This document shows positions 24,801 through 36,649 of a stretch of DNA of 64,000 nt, piece after piece. Source of the DNA: Dicyema japonicum (taxonomy: Eukaryota; Dicyemida; Rhombozoa; Dicyemidae); the NCBI GenBank assembly GCA_011109175.1, contig RDEW01000002.1, positions 1,306,676 to 1,370,675 of the forward strand. The letters are read 5' to 3'. The translations under genes were made by a program, and so were the position numbers. Under the pieces are notes generated by a model. It was not told where the DNA came from. It made no database searches and was given only the letters and a program-made list of their open reading frames with translations. Numbering within the stretch: the first letter of the stretch is position 1; each line of letters begins with the position of its first letter.

Positions 24801-27773
24801 ACGGTTTAGATTTATTTTAGTCTTAAATATAATTGTAATAAACTTGTTGATTTTCATCCTCCAAACATCTCTTTATTCGTTCACATTCAAGATTACTTGA
24901 TTGTAACTCGGTTTTGAGTTGATCTACCATTTTGTTACTAGATTGGGTTTGTTGACTAAATTCTTTTGATTTATATTGTAATTCATTTATTCTCTCTTGT
25001 AAATTATTTTTTAAATTTTCCTTTATTTAGAAAATAATCAAACTTGGTCATTAATAAACTGTTCTTCATATTGTTCTCGTTTCTGTTTTTCTTCTTGAAT
25101 AACCATATTGAGTTTGGTTTCATTATCTTTGGAAATTTGTTTATATTCCTCCAAGCATTTTCTGCTGTTTTCAATAACCAATTCCTTCTCCTCCTTAGTC
25201 TTATCCAACTCACCTATAAATATTATAAAAATATAAACATGATAATTTTTCCTTCCTTGCTATTAATTCTTTATTTTCTCTTTCCAATTGTTCTTTCTTT
25301 GATTCCATATACGAGTATTGTTGTTGAAGTTCATAAATAGTCCCTTCCATTACAGCTTTCTCTCCTTTAATATCATTAAAAGACTATTTATTACAATCAT
25401 TTATTACTTCATTTAATGATTCTCTTTCCTTTTCATTTGACTTGAGTTCTTCAGATATAATTCCATTCCTCTTTGTTAACTCTTCCTTATCTTTCCTTAG
25501 TTTTTCTGCATAATCATGTTGTTTGCTTAATTCCTTTTTGATAGTATTTAGTTCATCACTGACACAAGTATTTTGTTTAGTTTCAATTCTCAATTGATCT
25601 AACAATTCTTCTCTTTCCTCAACAAAATCAATGATATCTCTTTCTAACCGATCTTTAACCTCCAAAATATGACTCAAATGTCCTTTGCACACTAAAATAT
25701 CATAAAATATAACTATCAAAGTCATCCTTAATTAAATCATGTTCTTTATTCATAAATTCAATTTTGTTATGAAAATCAATATTTTCATTTTGATATAATG
25801 AATTTTCATTAATTAATTTTGTTTTATCTTGTTCAATCTAAAATAAATATTAGCAAACTTGTCTTATGTATTCATTACATTTGTTTATATCAAAATTAAG
25901 TTTTTCTATTACTTGGTTATATTCACTGCTATTATTTTCCATTTTTGACATTTCTATTTTAATCTTACGTAAATCACATTCCAATTTAAACTTAACCTCT
26001 TCACTCTTTTCGAGACAAGATGATAAATTACTCTAAAGTAACAGTAAGTAATACATTTTTATCCATAACCAATCAAAGTTCTAATCTTAATTTATTTAAT
26101 GGATTCTTTAAGAGTTAATAATTCTTCTCTCAGAGTGCTATTCTTTGTTTCTAATTTGTCTATCTTTTATGACCTAATTTAATATACATACTACCATCGA
26201 TCATTCTCATTGGTTTGTCTGTTAATTTGTCGAACTGACTCGTTCAATTCACTTTCCAAGTAATTATGTTTTTTCTCCAAATCACAATTTACTTGTTGGA
26301 AATGTGCAACCTCAGATGTGAGACTGTCAATTCTTTCATTCATATTCTTTTTCATAGTCTCAAGTTGAACACATTGACTGTCTCTCTTATTTAGTTGGTC
26401 TTTTGTTTTACTCTCATCATTACAGAAACAATCTCGTTCTCTTTTTCTATTAATATTATTACAACATTACAATGTATCCACTTGTGTTTGCAGTTCTGTC
26501 ACTTTCCTTTCTAATCCTCTTTCATTATTTACTGATTTGTTCAATTTGTTTGATAAAACCTCCTTTTGTTCATTAACACTATTTAATTTACTATTTACAT
26601 CATCAATCTAATCATTATATTCACTTACAACCTCATTTCTATATTTATCAATCAAACCAACAATCCCTAAATCATCATTCCCTTCAAAAACAATCATTTC
26701 ATTCATCTATTATTTTATTTATATATTTACATATAATTTTCTAATCCATATACTTAATTTTTCTACATTTTCTCTTTCCATTCGTATACTTTCTTCTTTC
26801 TTTGAATATTCACTTTCAATTCTCTCTAATTTATTCTTCAGACTTTGTACTTCCAAATCTTTCAGACTAATATCAGTAGATAGGGAATTATTAGTCCTCA
26901 TTAAACAAGAATATCTTCACTTTAATATATTAAACACACTTATTCTCATTTGAATCTAATTCTCCTTCTAATTCATGCACTTTACTTGTCAATCTATCAA
27001 CTTGATTGCACATCTCTTTCTGAAAATATTAAACAATCTAAACTCGCTCTTTGTTGTTCAAATTTATTTTAAGACATTCACAAAATCGTGACATATTAGC
27101 AACAGCTTTTTTAACTTGTGTTTTCCCTTCATTAACTTGTCTTTCAGTGCTATTCTTTATATGGAATAGTTCTGTCTTTAAATCAGAAATTGATTTCCAT
27201 GTGTTCACTAAATGTGCCCTCTCTTCTATAAAATAATCATTCATAGACTAAAATAATTATAAATTTTACTATATTTTTGTCTTTCCACTCTTTCTCCTTA
27301 GCATTTAGGGTTTCTTCTAATCTACGCACTTGACATTTAGCATCATTTAATTCATTCTCTATTCGTTTGTTTGATGATTCTGAATCATTTAGTTCAGTTT
27401 TTAATTTTTCGATTCTATCATCTCTAATATATTTCAAATCATCACAAGTAGCCTCTTGTAACTGCTATAATTAATAATACTACTTCATATCTACAACTCT
27501 CTTGTTGCATATTAAATAGTTTATCCTCCAAATCATTACATTTTTGTTTGTATTGAATAACCTTTTCTTGTAATCTTTGAACTAATTCTCTTTGTTGCAT
27601 TTGTCTTTCACTGCTTAAATTTTGACTTGCCATCTAAAAACAAATCAGCCATAATTTGTGTTTAATTTGTAACTAAGATATACAATTCTCATATATTCTT
27701 GTTCACTTCTCATATCATTTATTGTTCTTTCCAATCTTATTATCTTACTTCCGATATTATTATACTCGGACAT
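21815..27773 (-). CDS. CROCC: Rootletin / ciliary rootlet coiled-coil protein
   Basis: Nearly 6 kb of almost continuous coiled coil broken by many small GT-AG introns. The key match is near the N-terminus: 'RELVQRLQEKVIQYKQKCND' aligns with the rootletin segment LVQRLQGKILQYKKRC, and 'DYFIEERAHLVNTWKSISDL' with the later FNAYFSNEHSRLLLLWRQV segment; the C-terminal exon 'LDTRDRVYKQRVSTLQEQ' matches the end of vertebrate rootletin. Rootletin polymerises into the striated rootlet below ciliary basal bodies, so the animal is expected to be ciliated. The start at 27773 is the first ATG of the open exon; the first intron (about 51 nt, or two smaller ones) and the last exon junction are not resolved. 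Exact exon borders across the coiled coil are approximate. Confidence 0.85.
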
Positions 27774-28570
27774 TTATTTTCAAGTCGATATTAACGCTTA
27801 TATTGACACTCCTTGTTGTCTGGCAACACTTTTACCGTTCGTTTCGGTTTGTCACTAAGCAAATATAATTTTTATATTTAATTTTTGCATTGATCATAAA
27901 TTCATATATTTACTGGAAAGATTAAATAAATCAGACTTTCATATCTTAATGACAAAAACAATGATATATTCGTGATCTGTCAATAAATTTTATAAATTAT
28001 CATGCAATACAGTTACTACTTATTGAGATAATTAAATCCCCATTAGGTGATCCATCTTTCAATAGTCTCATTCCTGGATCCGTGTTAAAGGATGTCGGTG
28101 ATAAATCGTACGCCTCTTTTCATAACTAAGACCTCAAAGTGGGTTTGTCTTATCACAGAACCAAAAAGGATTTTGTAGTTTTGTTTGGTAGTTTGTGATC
28201 TTCTTTGATTTTGGTTTACCTGGTTTATTCCCCATGTGGCCGTAGCTAATGGATTGAGTGTATAAAGAACTTAGCGTCTAACTGAATGATATTTAGTATC
28301 CAAGGAGTTTTTTTAGTTGGAGATTGTTTGCATGTAATCGATAGTGACTCCAAATATTTTTACATTGTTCGTACATGACATTTGTTTTTTTTATTTAAGA
28401 ACCATGAATGAGTCACCTGTTAGGTGTAAATATTATTGCGCATAACTTATTGATTATGGTCAATAAGTTGGTCTCTAACCATCTGGTCCATCAGATCTTG
28501 CCTAGTATTGAATAATAACCAAACTATTACTCCCTGTCAAAAATAATGTTTAGAGACAGAATGTTTTACT
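27774..28570. other. Gene-free stretch upstream of rootletin
   Basis: AT-rich, no coding frame of note. Presumably includes the rootletin promoter; no motif assigned. Confidence 0.5.
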
Positions 28571-28740
28571 ATGCATATTAAACTATTCCAAAGACCAAGG
28601 GTAAAGTCAAACTAACTAATTCCATAATCCTGACGCGTTTCAGGAGAACCCTCACCCAAGCCCAGTGATCTAGAGAGTGTTATCCGGAGAGCTGAAGAGC
28701 TCCGGAACTTGCCGCCAGGGAGCGAAATTATCTCCCTGTG
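28570..28740 (+). repeat. Interspersed repeat of unknown class, copy 2
   Basis: Partner of 2170-2300. Here two clean stems can form: CCGGAG with CTCCGG around 28684-28705 and CAGGGAG with CTCCCTG around 28714-28737. In copy 1 the inner stem uses different bases. The minus strand has a short open frame ('QGDNFAPWRQVPELFSSPDN') of unknown meaning. Confidence 0.6.
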
Positions 28741-29570
28741 GAATGAATAAATGTATCCTTTTGAGTACCGACTTGTCATTTTCCTGAGTATCCAATGAAA
28801 CTAGTAAGGGGAGGAATAAAAATTTTTTAATAAAGTAGCCACATGGCACCATATACACACTACATGTCTAGTAAGCAGTATATTTCTATAATATTTCACA
28901 GTTCTACTGATATTTTATAAATATTTTTAGATTATATTCCTTTTTTAGATTTCGAGGATTTCTGATCACACCAAATTAGTTTTTCAATCAATTAAAGAAA
29001 TGTTAAAGGTTTAGAATATGAAAATTTATCACTTAAGTTTGAAACTTTACCTATTACCATAAATGAATAGGAGAATAAGTGTTCATGATTTAAAGTATGA
29101 CTTTGAAGAAGGATAAATGTAAACTATAAAAAAAGTTTGGGTTATGAAAGATTATGGAATCATCCATCCTTAACAAAATTTGAAGAATTCTATGGTATTA
29201 TTTAGGACTTTCACGAGAAGCATAATATATATATCTCCACATGTGCAGCAAAAGAAACAAGCTTTGATGTCAATCTCTTCCACGCACCTCTATTGTTAGC
29301 TAGAACAATCAATGAATCTTATTATTAAAAAGTACTCCTGAGAAAACATAAATTAATTAAGTTTTCCTTGTGCCGTATTCATAATCATCCTCAGCCTCGA
29401 CCATGATTCTCTGTTCCGCGCTATTTCTCTTAGAATGAATCTTATGATAGTGAATTGAAAATTATAATAAAAAAAGTTATCCAATGATATTGCTGAAGTT
29501 AAAAATGCTGATGGAACAAACGAGAATGCACGTTAAGAGACTAAAAATTTAATAAAAAATGCATAAATAA
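28741..29570. other. AT-rich gene-free stretch
   Basis: Contains 'CATGTGCAGCAAAAGAA' near 29240, related to the sequence near 15950, possibly a small interspersed element. Nothing else recognisable. Confidence 0.4.
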
Positions 29571-30470
29571 TTAATAAACACAGCCATCCATCCAAAGAGG
29601 ACCCGCCGACATTATCGACGTTGCGTTGCCTCTCACAATTGCAACAGAGATCAACTGGAAAAGCCACCGGGTCTCGCGTGCGTCGTGGCTTTTTAGTGTA
29701 GCTAGGTGTCCAAGTTTCTTTAGGAAGCGAAGCGATTTTCCACTTATTCCTTCAGTTGTCTCGACCACAATCGGATAGATCAGTCGCGTAGCGCTTCGTA
29801 TTTCTTCTCCTTTGCCCTCATCGTTTTTTTCCGCGGCATGCAGTGTGTCTACCGCGCTCCGACAATGTTGGACGGGCAAAGTGGGTCGACACAAGTAGCG
29901 TTCCAGACCAAAGGTTTCCCATATTCGAATGAAAAAATTGTGATCCCGTCGGGACGTTTTCCGTCTCCTCTGTCCAGGCCAACAGGTTCAAGTATGGCTG
30001 GGTATCCGCAGACTCCAGGGCTCACTTGACAATTCCGTTGATCGCCTTGTGTCTTGCCAATCGTCCTGCGCTTCTTCGACACGAGATGGCATGGTGTCCA
30101 TAACAATTCGACGGTGGCGCCAAATCGGCATTTGTGAGTCCGGCAGATTTCCAGTCCAAGTCTGGTGGAGATGCCGATGCGGACAGTATCGTCGTCAAGG
30201 TGGGTCTCGACACTACCAACAGGGAGTGCATTGATCCAAGCGCCACTCCATTGCATCTCTTCAGTGACTAGACAGGCACTGTGTTAGTTTGATTGGTTCA
30301 GAAGCCTCTCATATTTATCCTCACAGATGGTCCGGTAACGATCTTTCTGTTCAGGCTTCATCCCTTTCAAATGCTCCATCTCTGTGATTTCAGATGATTC
30401 TGTTTGGAGTTGGAGAATCATCCTGACCAGCAGTCGGCTGGAGCCCAAAGAGGATAGATAAGCAGGGCTA
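29571..30470 (-). mobile_element. Family A 3' fragment
   Basis: Two main frames: 29849-30256 ('GAWINALPVGSVETHLDDD', 'STRLGLEICRTHKCRFGA', 'RDGKRPDG'-type block as 'DRGDGKRPDGI', 'LVWNATCVD') and 29571-29894 ('IYPIVVETTEGISGKS'). A few frameshifts separate them. It extends leftward to the element stop and is 5'-truncated near 30470. Confidence 0.8.
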
Positions 30471-31022
30471 TTTTAAAAGTGTCAATATTATACAACAAAT
30501 TGATTTTCTCGTCCCATCTGCTGACAATATGTTGATAAAGTCATTAAGGCGTTTGTCGTATCCGATATTCCCATGCATAAGCTAACAGTGAAAGTTTACG
30601 AGACTTGTTTCAGAGTATTGGACATAATCTTCCTTTTACTTACGCTTGCCAAAAAATGTAGAACAGCTATGCCAGAAACAGTTTGACAAAATCGAGCTAT
30701 TTTGAGGTTTTATTTTCATTCATTATAGATCTGAAAAAATTTTTTGATTTACGAAACTGATACCCGGAGACAGAAATATGTCAATTTTATTGGAAGAATT
30801 TCTGATCTCAAGAAAATTAATTTAATATCTTGTCGTCATTGTCTTCTGCGGCTAACTCTTCGTTTATTGTTCAGATAATTTTGCGATAGATCGTGAAGAC
30901 GCTGTAGAACACATTCATAAATTGCATTTCGGGGACGATTATGTGGAATCAGGAAGTACTGGAATCAAGATTATCTGCCAATCAAGTACTTTCTAAGTGG
31001 AAAAACAACATATTTCTACATA
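30471..31022. other. Unassigned stretch left of the pogo/Tigger-like transposon
   Basis: Short broken frames, none recognised. Ends at the TA target site of the transposon starting at 31023. Confidence 0.4.
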
Positions 31023-31974
31023 CAGTAAACTCTCTGATATTTGCCAATTCTCAGATTTGTCATTTGTTAAGAAATATTTTAATTTTAGTTGATATTTGCC
31101 AATTCCGAAATTTGCCAGAATTTTTTTAAGTTTCAAAAAATTACTGAAAATTAAAACAATAAAACTTTATTCGAGTATAATGCCTTTTTGTGATTCTAGT
31201 AGTGAGTATAAAAGATTCAATATCGAACAAAAGTGAAAATATTGCCTTATAAGGAGGCAACAATTTATTAACCTGCCAAATAATTGCCGATAAAGTTTCC
31301 TTTTTGTTTAAAGTGAACATTTGCCGGAGAACAGTTAACGCTATGTTTAAGAGTCTTGAGTCAATTTTGGAACAATTCAAAACTAAAAATTTCTCAACGA
31401 AAATAGTAAAAAGATAAAGTTTTCGCAATTTGATGAAAAGCTTGTTGAGAGGATGGATTCGATGGAAGCAAAAAGTATTCCTAATGTTTTAAAATTTTAA
31501 GGTGCATTGTTGAACGATGCATTAATATCCAGTAAAGCAGAATTCTTCGCTAAGCAACTTTCTCTTGACTATTTAAAAAACTCAAGGATTTTTATCCAAA
31601 TTTAAGAAAAGGCATGGATTTCGGATGAGGAAATTACATGGACAAATGTGCACTGAGAAAAGTATCGATATTGAAGGGTTTCTCAAAGAATTTCAAGAAG
31701 TTTCAAAGTCATATACCTGCGATCAGGTTTATAACCAAGCTTATTCCATCCAGAAGTATCTGCAAAACTCCGTTTGGAGGATACAAAAACTTCAAAGATA
31801 GAGTATCTGTGATGTTATGCAAAAATATGTCTGGAAATCATAATTACAAACATGAAATAGGATCCAAGTTAAGCAAAATTGAAAAGGATCTTCTTGAGAA
31901 CGTTGAAAACGAAGGAGGATGTGGTCCTTATTACATCTATTAGAAGATTTAATGCAAATATTAGAAATATATAT

Positions 31975-34910
31975 AAGAAGTTGAGGTGGTGACGTCCCTC
32001 TATAGCACATATGTCTTTCTCACGTCTAATATCTAACTGCCCTTTTTCTGTGGGTACCCTGAATGTAAGAGGACTCAATCCAACATACAAGAAGCTTCAG
32101 CTGTCACGTAATTTGGATCACTATAAGGTATCAGTATGCTGCCTACAGAAACAAAAATAACTGACAACACATGCATGCGGGTGGGAAATTATCATTTGAT
32201 TACCCTTCCAACGACGTGTCGTCACTATGGACTTGGATTTGCTATTCATCACACATTGTATAGTCGTATATCTCGGATGTGGGTCGTTACAGACAGGATT
32301 GCGGTACTGCAAATCCGGTGGGGAAGCAAACCAAACTCTACAGTGACAATCAGGGCATCTGCCAATCCAGAAGAACTAGACTAATTCTACTCCGCCCTCA
32401 TAAGGGTTTACAACGCCCTCAGTTCTTCATATTTTTGCTTAATTGCCGGGGACTGGAATGCCAAAGCAGGAAAAGCCAGATCTGGAGAAACTTGTATCGG
32501 ATCTCATGGAAGAAATCGGCGAAACACGCCCGGAATGGGATTAATCCACTTTTGCACTTCCTTGGATCTGTTTTTGTGCAATACGGCATTCCCTCACCCA
32601 GCGAGACACAAGACGACGTGGACTGGAACTAGGAAGGATTTGCAAGGAAATTACATAAAAATATATAATCAAATTGACTACATACTATGCAGACGAGGTC
32701 ACAAACATCTCCTCGTAGACTCCAGGTCATATGGAGGATTAGAGACAAATAGTGATCATAAAATTGTGGTTACCGCATTGGACTATACAAAGTCCATAAC
32801 CAAATGAAAACACCTTCCAATAAAAAGCAGGAGCAATATGATATCCAATTATTACAAGTCAACTCAACTAAATCTTGAACTTAATGATATCGACGAAACT
32901 AAACCTGTTCATATTATTTGGGACAAAGTCGATAAAAGGTACAGCATGTGATGTGTTGGGAAGTATTACAAAACACCGTAAATTTTACAATCATGATATT
33001 TGCGTCCTATCAGAAAACCAGAAAGCCTTGAGATTGAAGATAGAAAACTCAAGGTCTCCAGAAAAGGCCAAGGAACTTCGGCAACAACGAAACCGAACAT
33101 TAATCAAGCAAACTCAGAAATCCCTAACGGCTTAAGAAATAGAAAAACAAATTGAAGACATTGAAAAGTATAAAGATGGAGTGAAAATGTTCAAAACTAT
33201 CCAATTAATTAATAAGAAAAAAAATGAAAGCACCATAATAATCAATGACATTTTTGGCAGAATAATTATCGATGAAAAGGACAAAGCAGCTACTATATCT
33301 TCTTATTACTATTATGTGCTCAACTGGGACAACGAAATAGGCTATAAATTTGGTGCACAAGTCAAGCATGGTTTGGAAATCCCAATAAACACACAAGAAA
33401 CACTGGATACAATTAAAAAATTGAAAAATGACAGATCGGCAGGACCAGAGAATATCCCAGCCGAATTTATAAAGTATGCCCCAGTGAAGTTGGTAACAAT
33501 CATTACCAATATACTCAACAAAATATTTGAAGAAAACACTACGTTAGACATTGGCAAGGGATGGTTAATTCCACTGCAAAAACCGGGAAAACCCAAAGGG
33601 CCCCTTTCCAACCTAAGACCAATCATCCTACTAACTACGCTCCGAAAAATCTTTTCAATCATTACATTGGAAAGAATCAAAGACAAGGTGGAGTATTTTC
33701 TGTCGCCAGGACAAAGTGGTTTCCGGTCAGGCAGATTTACTGCCGATGTCATTTGGACACACAGATGGTCAAGTGCTCTATGCCAAAAATATAAAAAGTG
33801 CATAGATGTTCTCGGAGTAGACATGTCCAGAGCGTTTGACTCAGTTCATAGAGGCAAACTTCTTGAAGTACTCATAAGCTTCCTAACAACGGATGATATC
33901 AAAATTATACAAAAACTACTGCAGAATACGCAACTAGCAACCAAACTCGGAAAAACTACTTCAGAATTCTTTTATACTTCACGTGGAATTCCGCAAGGAG
34001 ACTCTTTGTCACCAGTTCTATTCATAATCTACCTGGAGGCTGCACTGAGAGATTTCAGGCCTTTAATTGAGAACAACAAAATAATCGAGTTAATATTTTC
34101 AGACGATCTTGACTTTGTTTCTGAAGATGTTGAAATTCTTCATCACGTTCTCAAGAACTTACCAAATGCCTTTTCTAAATGGTTCTTAGTTGTCAACCAG
34201 GACAAAACTGAATATACAAAACTTGTACGAGTTGTACGCACTTACGATGAATCATGGAGAAGGCATAAAAAAGTTGGTTCACTACTTGGAGACTCAGAAA
34301 ATGTTACCCACAGAAAAATCCTATCCACTGCTGCATATAAAAAATTCTTAACTATCTGGCGTTTTAAGAAGAGCATAACTTCGAATACAAAGCTAAAATT
34401 GTATAAAACATTCGTGGTTCCAGTCCTGACATACAACTGTGGGACATGGGGGATTACGAAACGGGAAATGGACAATCTGGATCAATTTCATAGAAATCAA
34501 CTAAGAAACATCTTGAGAATACATTTCCCGAAAAAGATATCAAATTCAGAACTGTACAAAAGATGTGGCTTAAGGCCATTATCAGAGGAGATTCTCAAGG
34601 CTAGGTGGAGACTTTTTGGTCACATCTTACAAATGGATATGTTGACTCCACCAAACATTGCAATGGAGAACTATTTCGCAAAACTGAAGGGATCATTCCG
34701 TGGCAGGCCTAGAGTGACGTTGCCTTCAGTACTAAATGATAACCTAATCCGAATAAACAAAACTCTACGAAATGGTGAAGATCTTGACTCACTACGAGCA
34801 ATGGCCCGGAACAGGGGAACATGGAAGAGGATGTGTGGAGGATACTGGACGTGGCACAAGGGGAACTTAATTAATCTAATTAATTTTTGATTTCCCGGAA
34901 GTGCTTAAAA
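31975..34910 (+). mobile_element. LINE D (APE-endonuclease type), copy 1, nested in the DNA transposon
   Basis: The start 'GGTGACGTCCCTCTATAGCA' followed by 'CATATGTCTTTCTC' is shared with copy 2 at 48885. An endonuclease domain (broken) at 32010-32810 begins 'MSFSRLISNCPFSVGTLNVR'; the RT ORF at 33181-34890 is intact. The 3' ends of both copies share 'GGCACAAG' then 'GGAAC', 'TTAATTAA' and an AT tail. It belongs to the APE-type LINEs; clade uncertain. Confidence 0.8.
33181..34890 (+). CDS. LINE D reverse transcriptase, intact 569-codon frame
   Basis: RT blocks: 'GWLIPLQKPGKPKGPLSNLR', 'GQSGFRSGRFTADVIW', 'VLGVDMSRAFDSVHR', 'SRGIPQGDSLSPVLFIIYLE', and the active site 'IFSDDLDFV' (FSDD where YADD is usual; copy 2 has YADD). 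The C-terminal part 'LKARWRLFGHILQMDMLTPP' is typical of LINE connection/thumb tails. The open frame without a stop over 1.7 kb, inside a heavily decayed transposon, suggests a fairly young insertion, although the upstream endonuclease frame is broken. Confidence 0.85.
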   Translation: MKMFKTIQLINKKKNESTIIINDIFGRIIIDEKDKAATISSYYYYVLNWDNEIGYKFGAQVKHGLEIPINTQETLDTIKKLKNDRSAGPENIPAEFIKYAPVKLVTIITNILNKIFEENTTLDIGKGWLIPLQKPGKPKGPLSNLRPIILLTTLRKIFSIITLERIKDKVEYFLSPGQSGFRSGRFTADVIWTHRWSSALCQKYKKCIDVLGVDMSRAFDSVHRGKLLEVLISFLTTDDIKIIQKLLQNTQLATKLGKTTSEFFYTSRGIPQGDSLSPVLFIIYLEAALRDFRPLIENNKIIELIFSDDLDFVSEDVEILHHVLKNLPNAFSKWFLVVNQDKTEYTKLVRVVRTYDESWRRHKKVGSLLGDSENVTHRKILSTAAYKKFLTIWRFKKSITSNTKLKLYKTFVVPVLTYNCGTWGITKREMDNLDQFHRNQLRNILRIHFPKKISNSELYKRCGLRPLSEEILKARWRLFGHILQMDMLTPPNIAMENYFAKLKGSFRGRPRVTLPSVLNDNLIRINKTLRNGEDLDSLRAMARNRGTWKRMCGGYWTWHKGNLINLINF

Positions 34911-35139
34911 AATAAAGAAGCAAATGGAAATTGAATTTTATTTCGGTAAAATTTAATACTTCACTTTTTTTTAAATAAATTTTTTTTGTAATAATATCAA
35001 ATGTAGTTATTTTCATAGATGAGAAGTTACCCAATAACTATTTTAAAATTATTAATTAAATTCTGAAATTTGCCGATTTCCAAATTTGCCGCAAAAACTG
35101 CTGGAACCAAAATTGGCAAATTTGGGAGAGTTTACTGTA

Positions 35140-35384
35140 TGTATCCGAGATAACTATCTGAAAAACTGTTCTCCGACATCATTGAGATAAGTTTTTCTTT
35201 ATTGGAAAAATTACTATCTAAAGACCGAAATTTTAAACCCGAAAACATTTTGAATTACATTATTCTGTATTTTAATAAAGACTTTGATAGTTTTTTATAT
35301 TAAAAAATATTTTTTTGTAGATAAATATCATAAAGTCAAAAAAAGTCAAAATTTTGGAATTTTAAAGTCAGTAAAGTCAAATTT
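35140..35384. other. Spacer right of the Tigger-like element
   Basis: AT-rich, includes repeats of 'AAAGTCAAAATTT'-like words at 35330-35400. No coding signal. Confidence 0.4.
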
Positions 35385-36600
35385 TTAGGTCAAAATTTCC
35401 GATTTATAGTCAAAATAAAAATTCGCTTTAGTTATCAGCGTACGCAGGAATGCTCTGCATACAAGCTTTGAGGCCGACCGACAAAAAAACAGGCCGACAG
35501 CAATGGGGCGTATTACCTTTCCACTCTTGTCGAATGCGATTAACTTGGCGGAAAACATTACGTGTCGAATTGTTTCTGGTAGTGTACCTGAGAGCATTCA
35601 GTTCATTAGTTTGGTGATGGCCAACACGAGCCGGACCCCAGAGTTGCCCTTGTTATGAGCAATGAGGTCTTTGAGGTGACCCGGGCGGAGCCCATCTAGT
35701 CCTCCATTGTTGCTCGGGACGAAAGAGAGAATCCCATCTTTTACGTCCTCTTCAGAGACAAATAGATTGGGTAATTGTCTGGGGCAAGGAGGAATCCGGT
35801 GGTCGTTAGGGGGACTTGGGTGTCGCTCAACAAGTGATGCGTAGGACTGTTCAGACGGCTCAATTATACGGTGTTGATCTGCAAGGATCCTCACGGCAGG
35901 ACGGATTCCACATTCCTAAAGTTTTCGACGGATCGCACTTCTTAATTTCTGAGTGTCCGAGATAGTTGATGTTGGCTTCTCATGGTTTTGGGATTTGTAG
36001 GTTAGTTTTTCGGAGTCTGCCAGTAGGTTTCTTGAGAAGAATGTGTGGACATTCTCCTTTACTAATGACGTAAGTGATTTCTCTTCTTTCCCCCTCCTAT
36101 GGGGTATGCATAGTGTGAATGGAGCGAAGCAAAATAATCGTACCCAATCCTCAGAGTCGTTCGAAGAAACTTTTCTTTCAATACACTCACATAGGCAGTC
36201 CGCGACAGATATACGGACAGCTTTGGGGATCCTGATCAGGAGTCTTCATGTGTGTGTCAGGTTTAAGATCAAATCAAGTATTTCCTGAAGGTATAGTGGA
36301 ACATGTTCAGAAGGGTAGCGTAGGGAAAAGTTTGTCGTATTATCTGGTAGGAGACATGACCGACAGTGCCAATCGGAAATGACAGCTAGGGCTCTTTTAG
36401 TCATTCTGGAACAGGACATGTGTTAGCCACATGAACAGGCCTTGCAATTGATCATCCACTTTCTTTTGTTCATTATGTTGCATTTTTGCAGATCTCATCT
36501 TCTTTTGCAGTTTTCTGCATGTTCTTTTCTGATTTTCCTTTTTTTCTCTTTTTTTCTTAGCACCACAACTAGTAGCGTGCAAACCAAATTCCCTCAATTT
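35385..36600 (-). mobile_element. Family A 5' half
   Basis: Complements the 3' copies: 'VSEEDVKDGILSFVPSNNGG' with 'LDGLRPGHLKDLI' lies before the RT start, then 'GKVIRPIAVGLFF' equals RT block 1 of copy 1. Further upstream (to about 36600) is a Lys-rich frame with 'FGLHATSCGAKKKREKKENQ', probably the N-terminal part of the element. Several stops. This tells us what precedes the window-truncated copy 1. Confidence 0.7.
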
Positions 36601-36649
36601 TATTTTATTTATTTAACACCCAAGACCACGGTAAAACCAAAACTAGCTA

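Larger units (their letters stand above)
31023..35137 (+). mobile_element. pogo/Tigger-like DNA transposon with TIRs and TA target duplication
   Basis: Left end 'CAGTAAACTCTCTGATATTT' at 31023, right end its near reverse complement ending at 35137 ('GGGAGAGTTTACTG'), with TA directly outside both ends (31021-31022, 35138-35139). Subterminal 'AAATTTGCC' motifs also occur at both ends. Inside, 31500-31950 holds broken frames of a Tigger-type transposase ('ALLNDALISSKAEFFAKQL', 'TEKSIDIEGFLKEFQEV'). A family D LINE occupies 31975-34910. Element length without the LINE would be about 1.2 kb, so much of the transposase is lost. Confidence 0.8.
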
